Positions 4,614-10,349 of a stretch of 10,349 nt of DNA are shown piece after piece (positions within the stretch are counted from its first letter, which is position 1; every line of letters begins with the position of its first letter). The notes beneath the pieces are model-generated. The model was not told where the DNA came from. It worked only from the letters and a program-made list of their open reading frames with translations, and ran no database searches. Origin of the DNA: Bordetella parapertussis. Lineage in GTDB: Bacteria; Pseudomonadota; Gammaproteobacteria; Burkholderiales; Burkholderiaceae_C. The translations under genes and the position numbers were made by a program. The DNA lies in the NCBI GenBank assembly GCA_945900685.1, contig CAMDJS010000069.1, forward strand, positions 1 through 10,349, in the 5' to 3' direction.

Positions 4614-6437
4614 ATGAAATCTATCTTTTTGAAGAGGCTCTTTGCCTTGCTAATTTCGGCTGCCCTGTCGGTCTCGGTCGTCTATGCGCAGTCAACCCCT
4701 GTAGACGCTCCCCCCTTAAGCGAAATTGTGGTGACGGCGACCCGCATAGAGCAGCCCTTGGGTGACTTGGTGGCCGATGTCACGATCATTGACCGTGCAA
4801 TTATCCAACGTAGCGGGGCGACTGGACTAGCGGATGTGCTGGCCCTCGTGCCCGGTATCCAGATTAGTCGCCCGGGTAACGTGGGCTCTCCAACTAGCGT
4901 GTTTTTGCGTGGTGCGGAGTCGCGTTATACAGCGGTTTTTATCGACGGCGTGCGCATTGATTCGCAGTCCACCGGCGGCGCCAGTTGGCAGACGATTCCA
5001 TTGGCCCAAATTGACCGTATCGAGGTGCTGCGCGGCCCGGCTGCTGCGTTGTATGGCTCTGATGCGATCGGCGGCGTGATTCAGCTGTTTACCCTCAAAG
5101 GTAAGGGCGCGTTGACACCCTCGATCGGTATGGGATTCGGAACTTACAACACGAAAAAGGTGGATGCAGCACTCAGTGGCTCAAGCGAAGCTATTGATTA
5201 CTCGCTTGGGTTTGCCAAGGAAACCAGCTCCGGTATTGATTCCAGGACGGGCGGCACCTACAACACAGACAAAGACGGTTACAGCAGCGAGTCAGTTAAT
5301 GTAAGGCTCGGCTTGCAGATCAGCAATACACAGCGCGTTGATTTCTCCGCATTGACCAGTGACATAGATTCGCAATACGATTCGTCGGTTACTGCGGACG
5401 ACCACAGTTTGCGAAAGCTCAACACTATTAGCCTAAACTGGCAGTCCCAATGGAGCGATTTTTATAGCACCCAATTAAGCGTCACCGGTTCGTATGACAG
5501 TTACGAAACCACCCCCTCTTACTACCTAGCCGAGACAAATCTGCGCAGCTATCTATTTCAAAATAAATTCCAGCTGGGCATGCATATGCTGACTGCAACG
5601 CTCGAGCGAAGAGAAGACCAGCTGAGTAATGACGCAATCAATGCTAATCGCTCGCAGGATGCGCTCGCCTTTGGTCACGGTTGGACGAACCGTAGCCACA
5701 CGTTGCAGTTCAACCTGCGACGTGACCAGGACAGTGCCTTTGGTGGTTACACGACTGGTAACGCCGCCTATGGCTATGCCCTCTCACCGCGGTGGCGTGC
5801 CACCGCTTCTGCAGGTACGGCGTTTCGTGCGCCTACGCTTTACCAGCTTTTCAGCGACTACGGCGTGACAACTTTGCGGCCCGAAACCAGCCGAAATCTT
5901 GAGCTTGGCCTGCGTTATGAGCAGGGCGCAACCAACTTTGCTGTCGTGGTTTACCGTAACCGCGTTAGTAATTTAATCAGTTTCGGGGCGGCAGGGTTAT
6001 GTACTTCCTCTTACGGTTGCTATACCAACACGGCGCAAGCTGAGTACATGGGCCTGACGGTCTCGGGTGGCCAGCAACTGGGTGCCGTGAATCTGCGTGC
6101 CTCGCTAGATCTGCAGAACCCTCGTAATCTGACCACTGGCAATTTACTAGCGCGCCGTGCGCGCCAGTACGGCACCATGAGTGCTGACTCTCATGTTGCC
6201 GCCTGGACCGTGGGGGCCGAAGCACAGTTCAGTGGTTATCGCTATGACAATGACACGAACACAAAGCGCTTGGGGGGCTATAGCTTGATCAACCTGTACG
6301 CCAGCACCCCCCTTAGCAAAGACTGGACACTTCTTGCTCGTGTCAACAACCTAGCGGATAAGAACTACCAGTTGGCCAATACATACACTACTCTTGGGCG
6401 TAGTTTTTACACGGCGGTGCGGTGGGCACCGCAGTGA
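4614..6437 (+). CDS. btuB: Vitamin B12 TonB-dependent outer-membrane receptor BtuB
   Basis: The 607-residue precursor (E. coli BtuB has 614) imports cobalamin and related corrinoids across the outer membrane using TonB energy. A signal peptide covers residues 1-25, with likely cleavage VYA|Q. The TonB box EIVVTATR is at 37-44. The plug domain follows, with GDLVADVTIIDR, DVLALVPGI, VFLRGAESRYTAVFIDGVR and IEVLRGPAAALYGSDAIGGVI, and the rest is beta-barrel ending LLARVNNLADKNYQ and then YTAVRWAPQ. The riboswitch directly upstream and the corrinoid genes downstream make B12 the likely ligand rather than a siderophore. The ribosome-binding site is weak, as expected where a riboswitch governs access. 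Two oddities: the last residue is Gln instead of the usual terminal aromatic of barrel proteins, and base composition (about 43-52% GC in sampled stretches, with TTA/CTA codons) is lower than in the genes that follow. Confidence 0.95.
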   Translation: MKSIFLKRLFALLISAALSVSVVYAQSTPVDAPPLSEIVVTATRIEQPLGDLVADVTIIDRAIIQRSGATGLADVLALVPGIQISRPGNVGSPTSVFLRGAESRYTAVFIDGVRIDSQSTGGASWQTIPLAQIDRIEVLRGPAAALYGSDAIGGVIQLFTLKGKGALTPSIGMGFGTYNTKKVDAALSGSSEAIDYSLGFAKETSSGIDSRTGGTYNTDKDGYSSESVNVRLGLQISNTQRVDFSALTSDIDSQYDSSVTADDHSLRKLNTISLNWQSQWSDFYSTQLSVTGSYDSYETTPSYYLAETNLRSYLFQNKFQLGMHMLTATLERREDQLSNDAINANRSQDALAFGHGWTNRSHTLQFNLRRDQDSAFGGYTTGNAAYGYALSPRWRATASAGTAFRAPTLYQLFSDYGVTTLRPETSRNLELGLRYEQGATNFAVVVYRNRVSNLISFGAAGLCTSSYGCYTNTAQAEYMGLTVSGGQQLGAVNLRASLDLQNPRNLTTGNLLARRARQYGTMSADSHVAAWTVGAEAQFSGYRYDNDTNTKRLGGYSLINLYASTPLSKDWTLLARVNNLADKNYQLANTYTTLGRSFYTAVRWAPQ

Positions 6438-6455
6438 ACATGAAAGCGACTTTTA

Positions 6456-7793
6456 ATGTCTGATATAAACCGTTGCCCCGCTATCCTCGTTGCTGCACCA
6501 GCCTCCGGGCAGGGTAAGACCACGGTGACCAGCGCACTTGCGCGCCTGCACACGCGCCAGGGGCGCAAGGTGCGGGTGTTCAAGTGCGGGCCGGATTTTC
6601 TGGACCCTTACTGGCACGCGCTGGCCAGCGGTCAGCCGGTGTACCAACTCGATTTGTGGATGACCGGCGCCGACGACTGCCGCGCACGCCTGGCGCAGGC
6701 GGCATCCGAGGCGGACCTGATCATCGTCGAAGGCGTGATGGGGCTGTTTGACGGTGACCCCAGCGCCGCCGATTTGGCCGAGCGCTTTGGCCTGCATGTG
6801 CTGGCGGTCATCGACGCAGGCGCCATGGCCGGCACCTTTGGCGCGCTCGCATGGGGCTTGCAACACTATCGCCCGGCCATGCCCTGGGCTGGTGTCTTGG
6901 CCAACCGCGTGGCCAGCGAAGGCCATGCCGACATGCTGAAAACCAGTGTGCGCGCACCAGCTGACTGGCTGGGCGCTTTGATGCGCGATGACGCGTTTAC
7001 ATTGCCTGAGCGCCATCTGGGCTTGACGGTGCCCGGTGAACTAGGCGATGCCATGGCGCGCCTAGACGCCGCTGCCGATGCCTTGGCTGCAACGCCTTTG
7101 GGACGCATGTCGCCGCAAGACATGGCGCACTGGGCATTGCGTTTGCCCGACGGGCCGCAGCCCGCTGCAAGCCCAGGCAAACTTTTGCAAGGCCGCACCA
7201 TTGCCGTGGCGCGCGACGCCGCGTTTTGTTTTATTTACGAGGCCAATTTGGATTGCCTGCTTGAGTTGGGCGCAGAACTGGTGTTCTTCTCACCCTTGCA
7301 AGACAGCGCTTTGCCGCCCTGTGATGCGCTGTGGTTGCCCGGCGGTTACCCAGAGTTGCACGCGCAAGTGCTGGGTGCCAACCACACGCTGCGCGATAGC
7401 CTCGCGCAACATATCGCCCATAACAAACCAGTCTGGGCCGAATGCGGCGGCATGATGGTTTTGTTTGAAACCTTGATCGATGCCGACGGCCAAAGCCACG
7501 CGCAATGGGCTTTGCTGCCAGGAACAGTGCGTATGCAAAAACGCCTGGCCGCTTTAGGTCCACAGCAACTGCGCACAACAGCTGGACTGTTGCGCGGACA
7601 TACGTTTCATTACTCCACCTGCGACAGCACTGCTGCGGTGCGTCAGCGCACCGCACGTCCTGGCCAGGAACCCAAGCCCGATGTGGGCGAAGCCTTGTAT
7701 TACAGTGGATCGGTGCAGGCAAGTTATTTCCATGCCTGGTTTCCTTCCAACCCGGTAGCCACCGCAGCCTTGTTTACAGGCCAAGGAGCCTAG
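6456..7793 (+). CDS. cobB: Cobyrinate (or hydrogenobyrinate) a,c-diamide synthase
   Basis: The 445-residue cytosolic enzyme amidates the a and c carboxylates of the corrin ring using glutamine and ATP. The N-terminal part is the ATP-binding domain, with P-loop APASGQGKTT (14-23), KCGPDFLDPYWH (43-54) and VEGVMGLFDG (91-100). The C-terminal part is a class I glutamine amidotransferase domain, with WLPGGYPELHA (293-303), nucleophile C330 in AECGGMM, RGHTFHYS (380-387) and the likely triad His H426 in ASYFHAWFPSNP. All key residues are present and the length is normal for CobB/CbiA. Sequence alone does not separate the aerobic (CobB) from the anaerobic (CbiA) type. The gene begins 18 bases after btuB, is likely in the same riboswitch-controlled transcript, and has a weak ribosome-binding site. 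With no ring-building genes in view, it may serve to finish imported cobyrinate; this is inference. Confidence 0.95.
   Translation: MSDINRCPAILVAAPASGQGKTTVTSALARLHTRQGRKVRVFKCGPDFLDPYWHALASGQPVYQLDLWMTGADDCRARLAQAASEADLIIVEGVMGLFDGDPSAADLAERFGLHVLAVIDAGAMAGTFGALAWGLQHYRPAMPWAGVLANRVASEGHADMLKTSVRAPADWLGALMRDDAFTLPERHLGLTVPGELGDAMARLDAAADALAATPLGRMSPQDMAHWALRLPDGPQPAASPGKLLQGRTIAVARDAAFCFIYEANLDCLLELGAELVFFSPLQDSALPPCDALWLPGGYPELHAQVLGANHTLRDSLAQHIAHNKPVWAECGGMMVLFETLIDADGQSHAQWALLPGTVRMQKRLAALGPQQLRTTAGLLRGHTFHYSTCDSTAAVRQRTARPGQEPKPDVGEALYYSGSVQASYFHAWFPSNPVATAALFTGQGA
7783..7788 (+). promoter_or_regulatory. Ribosome-binding site of the leaderless BtuF-like gene
   Basis: AAGGAG lies 9 bases before the ATG at 7798 and inside the last codons of cobB. 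It is the clearest Shine-Dalgarno sequence I found in the B12 operon. It fixes the start, and therefore the absence of a signal peptide, in the downstream gene. Confidence 0.8.
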
Positions 7794-7797
7794 AGCT

Positions 7798-8616
7798 ATG
7801 ACGACCGGTTTTGACTTTCCTATCGGCCCGCAGCGTATTATTTGCATGACCGAAGAGACCACCGAGTGGTTGTACCTGCTCGGTCAGGAGCATCGCATTG
7901 TGGGCATTTCCGGCTACACCGTGCGACCCGCGCGTGCACGGCAAGAGAAGCCGCGCATCAGCGCGTTTACCAGCGCCAAGATCGACAAAATACTGGCCTT
8001 GCAGCCCGACTGCGTGCTGGGTTTTTCAGACTTGCAGGCCGATATTGCTTCCACCCTGATTCGACCGGGCGTACAAGTGACCATCTTCAACCAGCGCAGC
8101 GTGGCAGAGATTTTGTCCATGCTTTACCAGCTGGGCGCCATGGTCGGGCAGGCGGATCAGGCCATGGAGCGTATTGCCGCCATGCAGGCGCAGATGCAGG
8201 CGGTGGCGCTTGCCGCTGCAGCCTTGCCGCGCAGACCACGTGTGTATTTTGAAGAATGGGATGAGCCGCCTATCAGCGCTATCCGTTGGGTTTCCGAACT
8301 CATGGACATTGCCGGCGGCAATGATTGCTTCCCTGAGTTGGCGCAGCAGTCTTTGGGTAAAAACCGCATCATTGCCGATAGCAATGAGATCGTACGGCGC
8401 GACCCGGACATCATCATCGGCTCTTGGTGTGGCAAAAAATTCCGCCCCGAAAAAGTCGCAGCGCGTGATGGTTGGCAAAACGTCAAAGCAGTGCAACACC
8501 AGCAGTTGTTTGAAATCAAATCGCCCGACATATTGCAACCCGGCCCGGCATCGCTGACTGATGGTTTGGCGCAATTGCACCGCATCATCATGGACTGGGC
8601 GCGTGTGTATGCCTGA
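7798..8616 (+). CDS. BtuF-like corrinoid/metal-chelate binding protein without signal peptide
   Basis: The 272-residue product has the helical-backbone binding-protein fold shared by BtuF and FhuD (COG0614). The first lobe is PQRIICMTEETTEWLYLLGQ (11-30), HRIVGISGYT, and KIDKILALQPDCVLGFSD (61-78). A long linker helix rich in Ala, Met and Gln runs at about 118-143. The second lobe has RVYFEEWDEPPISAIRWVSE (148-167), IAGGNDCF and EIVRRDPDIIIGSWCG (197-212). There is no hydrophobic N-terminus. A good ribosome-binding site supports this start, so the protein should stay in the cytosol. At the positions where exported BtuF proteins carry the two Glu that dock onto BtuC, I align D63 and N196 (with E197 beside it). 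Its location between cobB and cobU suggests handling of a corrinoid intermediate, or sensing, rather than transport. The gene follows cobB by 4 bases and overlaps cobU by 8. The family call is strong; the function is unknown to me. Confidence 0.85.
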   Translation: MTTGFDFPIGPQRIICMTEETTEWLYLLGQEHRIVGISGYTVRPARARQEKPRISAFTSAKIDKILALQPDCVLGFSDLQADIASTLIRPGVQVTIFNQRSVAEILSMLYQLGAMVGQADQAMERIAAMQAQMQAVALAAAALPRRPRVYFEEWDEPPISAIRWVSELMDIAGGNDCFPELAQQSLGKNRIIADSNEIVRRDPDIIIGSWCGKKFRPEKVAARDGWQNVKAVQHQQLFEIKSPDILQPGPASLTDGLAQLHRIIMDWARVYA

Positions 8617-9190
8617 AACACTGTCTATCGCGCGCAGCGAATTGATCTTGGGCGGGCAAAAAAGCGGCAAGTCACGACGCGCCGAAATGCTGGCGCAGCA
8701 GTGGCTTAGCATGTCAGTAAACCATAGCGCCGTATTGATCGCCACCGCCCAGCCCTGGGACGAGGAAATGAGCGCGCGCATTGCGCGCCACCAGGCCGAC
8801 CGGGCGCAGCGCGTGCCCGGCATGCAAACCATAGAAGAGCCCCTGGCCTTGGCGCAAGCCCTGGCCGCGCACAGCCGACCCGATGTGCTGCTGGTGGTCG
8901 ATTGCCTGACCTTGTGGCTGACCAATGGCATGATGCCCATGCACCCGCAAGCGGACTCGGCGTTTGATGTTGAAAGCCAAGTGTCTGCTTTGGCAGCTTC
9001 GATTGCCATGGCCCCCGGCCCGGTGGTCTTGGTGGGCAATGAAATTGGCATGGGTGTGATCCCCATGGGCGCTGAGGTGCGCGCTTTTGTCGATGCACTG
9101 GGCCGGCTCAACCAGCGCGTGGCGCAGGTGTGCGCGCGTGTCACCTTGATGGCCGCTGGCCTACCCTTGACTTTGAAAGCCGCTCCATGA
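8609..9190 (+). CDS. cobU: Adenosylcobinamide kinase / adenosylcobinamide-phosphate guanylyltransferase
   Basis: The 193-residue bifunctional enzyme (CobU, also called CobP) phosphorylates adenosylcobinamide and then transfers GMP to give adenosyl-GDP-cobinamide for nucleotide-loop assembly. It has the P-loop GGQKSGKS (15-22) and the segment ATAQPWDEEMSARIARHQADR (45-65, shown in two halves: ATAQPWDEEM and SARIARHQADR). H61 in the RIxxHxxxR motif is the likely guanylylated histidine. These are followed by VVDCLTLWLTN and VLVGNEIGMGVIP, both family signatures. The length is slightly above the usual 180. The start at 8609 is chosen because an in-frame ATG at 8561 would add 16 residues unlike the family and lies deep in the preceding gene. 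The chosen start overlaps the upstream gene by 8 bases, and the stop overlaps btuF by 4, which suggests coupled translation. The gene implies that cobinamide is finished to cobalamin in this cell. Confidence 0.95.
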   Translation: MPETLSIARSELILGGQKSGKSRRAEMLAQQWLSMSVNHSAVLIATAQPWDEEMSARIARHQADRAQRVPGMQTIEEPLALAQALAAHSRPDVLLVVDCLTLWLTNGMMPMHPQADSAFDVESQVSALAASIAMAPGPVVLVGNEIGMGVIPMGAEVRAFVDALGRLNQRVAQVCARVTLMAAGLPLTLKAAP

Positions 9191-10071
9191 AACGCTATTT
9201 CTTTTGGTGGCTACTTGTGCTGTTGCAATCGTTTGTAGCGCACGCGGTGGAAGTCGTGGACGACCGCGGCTTTCGCACTACTTTGCCGCATGCGCCACAA
9301 CGCATCGTCAGCCTCTTGCCGTCTTTGACCGAGACAATTTGCGAACTCGGCTATTGCCAGCGCTTGGTGGGCGTGGATCGCTATTCCAACTTTCCTTTAA
9401 GTCTGCAAAGCCTGCCCCAATTGGGCGGCGGCCTGGATCCGAATATTGAAGCGATTGTGGCGCTCAAGCCCGACGTGGTGGTGATGGCGGCATCGTCGCG
9501 CGCGGGGGAGCGCTTGCGCGCGCTCGGTTTGAACGTGGTCGCGCTGGAGCCCAAAACCCATGGCGATGTGCAGCGCGTGCTGCACAAGCTGGGGCAATTA
9601 TTAGAGTCCCCCGACGCTGACAAAATTTGGCGCACCATCGATGCCGGCGTATTGGCCGCGGCCCAATCGATACCGGCCTCGGCACGCGGCACGCGGGTGT
9701 ATTTCGAAGTCAACCCCGGCCCTTATGGCGCGGGCGAGACCTCTTTCATTGGCGAGACCTTGACCCGCCTGGGCGCGAAAAACATCATCTCCGCCAAGCT
9801 CGGTCCCTTCCCCAAACTCAACCCCGAATTCATTGTGCGCGCCAATCCGGACCTGATCATGGTCGGTGACAGCAGTGCCGAATCCATGCTGCAGCGCCCG
9901 GGCTGGCCTGCTATGCGCGCCGTGCGCGAACAACGCATGTGCGCGTTTTCACCGGCGCAGTCCAATGTACTGGTTCGCCCTGGTCCGCGCATGGCCGAGG
10001 CGGCGCGCTTGATGGCTGCTTGCCTAACCGACAAAGCGCCGGGCACGGTCGCGCGCAAAGTGCAGCCATGA
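9187..10071 (+). CDS. btuF: Periplasmic cobalamin-binding protein of the BtuFCD ABC transporter
   Basis: The 294-residue precursor begins with a signal peptide ([20 protein letters not shown], 1-20, likely cleaved after AHA) followed by VEVVDDRGF. The mature protein has the BtuF/FhuD-type fold: [19 protein letters not shown] (37-55), [26 protein letters not shown] (86-101), [17 protein letters not shown] (174-190) and [15 protein letters not shown] (214-228). E88 and E214 sit where E. coli BtuF has the two Glu that dock onto arginines of BtuC. It captures B12 in the periplasm and passes it to the permease encoded next. An in-frame ATG at 9130 would add 19 residues inside cobU and hide the signal peptide, so 9187 is the start. 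It overlaps cobU by 4 bases and btuC by 4 bases (both ATGA). Confidence 0.94.
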   Translation: MKRYFFWWLLVLLQSFVAHAVEVVDDRGFRTTLPHAPQRIVSLLPSLTETICELGYCQRLVGVDRYSNFPLSLQSLPQLGGGLDPNIEAIVALKPDVVVMAASSRAGERLRALGLNVVALEPKTHGDVQRVLHKLGQLLESPDADKIWRTIDAGVLAAAQSIPASARGTRVYFEVNPGPYGAGETSFIGETLTRLGAKNIISAKLGPFPKLNPEFIVRANPDLIMVGDSSAESMLQRPGWPAMRAVREQRMCAFSPAQSNVLVRPGPRMAEAARLMAACLTDKAPGTVARKVQP

Positions 10072-10349
10072 CCACACCCGCGCTGCGTCTAGCACTGGTA
10101 TTGCTGCTGCTCAGCGCAGCGCTGATGCTGCTGGGCGTGTGCGTGGGCAGCGCGGGTTTTGAAGATTTACTCGGCCCTTTATTGCGCCTGCAAGCTGACG
10201 CCGAACAAAGCGCACTGGCCGCGCAAATCGTGTGGGACATCCGCTTGCCCCGTACCATCGGCGCATGGACGGCTGGGGCTTTGCTGGGCTTGGCGGGTGC
10301 GGTGGCGCAAGGCTTGTTTCGTAACCCGTTGGCTGATCCGTATTTGCTG
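10068..10349 (+). CDS. btuC: Cobalamin ABC transporter permease BtuC (5' part, cut by window end)
   Basis: The first 94 codons of a FecCD-family permease are present, and the frame stays open to the window edge. It starts with a hydrophobic helix (about 5-28). The conserved cytoplasmic-side signature follows: [16 protein letters not shown] (59-74), [14 protein letters not shown] (75-88) and ADPYLL (89-94), typical of BtuC, FhuB and FecC N-termini. Full-length members have about 320-340 residues and ten membrane helices. The ATG at 10068 overlaps the btuF stop by 4 bases. This tight coupling to btuF, together with the B12 genes upstream, makes a cobalamin permease far more likely than a siderophore permease. 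An ATPase gene (btuD) would be expected just beyond the window. Confidence 0.93.
   Translation, partial: MTTPALRLALVLLLLSAALMLLGVCVGSAGFEDLLGPLLRLQADAEQSALAAQIVWDIRLPRTIGAWTAGALLGLAGAVAQGLFRNPLADPYLL

Noticed and set aside
6453..7016. Minus-strand open frame of 187 codons opposite cobB
   Set aside because: It is a shadow of the cobB coding frame, with a low-complexity composition rich in Ala, Gly, His and Arg and no recognisable motif.
8026..9144. Long minus-strand open frame (372 codons) across the end of the BtuF-like gene and cobU
   Set aside because: It is antisense to two genes with clear family motifs, its predicted protein shows no domain I recognise, and such frames are common opposite GC-rich genes.

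Overview
The window reads as chromosomal DNA of a betaproteobacterium, most likely Burkholderiales. The basis is the gene order zapB-like/zapA/6S RNA, the GC-rich codon use of most genes, and the protein signatures. This is an inference from motifs and gene order; no database search was possible. No insertion sequence, CRISPR array, tRNA, rRNA or prophage gene is visible.

Left half (about 130-4235), all on the minus strand. Reading in the direction of transcription, a small coiled-coil ZapB-like gene overlaps zapA by 4 bases, and both belong to Z-ring assembly. A 6S RNA gene (ssrS) follows immediately. Its -10 element sits just past the zapA stop codon, its ends form a strong closing stem, and a T7 run follows. 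About 40 bases further on, a tight three-gene operon starts: a ketopantoate-reductase-like dehydrogenase, an acyl/oxalate-CoA ligase of the Pcs60/AAE3 type, and a TauE/SafE-family anion exporter. Its genes are 12 and 5 bases apart. The joint function of this operon is not known to me.

Middle (4236-4613): a divergent control region. It holds a 7-base inverted repeat, a two-part stem-loop, and then a cobalamin riboswitch on the plus strand with recognisable core elements and B12 box. The 5' part of its aptamer departs from the consensus I remember.

Right half (4614 to the end), all on the plus strand: a vitamin B12 uptake and assembly operon under that riboswitch. In order it holds btuB (outer-membrane TonB-dependent receptor), cobB/cbiA (a,c-diamide synthase), a BtuF-like corrinoid-binding protein without a signal peptide, cobU/cobP (nucleotide-loop assembly), btuF (periplasmic binding protein with a signal peptide) and the start of btuC (inner-membrane permease, cut by the window end). 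From cobU onward the genes overlap by 4 to 8 bases, so they are probably translationally coupled. Together they would bring corrinoids across both membranes and convert incomplete ones to cobalamin, and B12 would shut the operon off through the riboswitch. No ring-synthesis genes are seen in the window, which fits uptake and salvage, but flanking DNA could change that. The most curious element is the leaderless BtuF-like protein encoded next to a normal exported BtuF.
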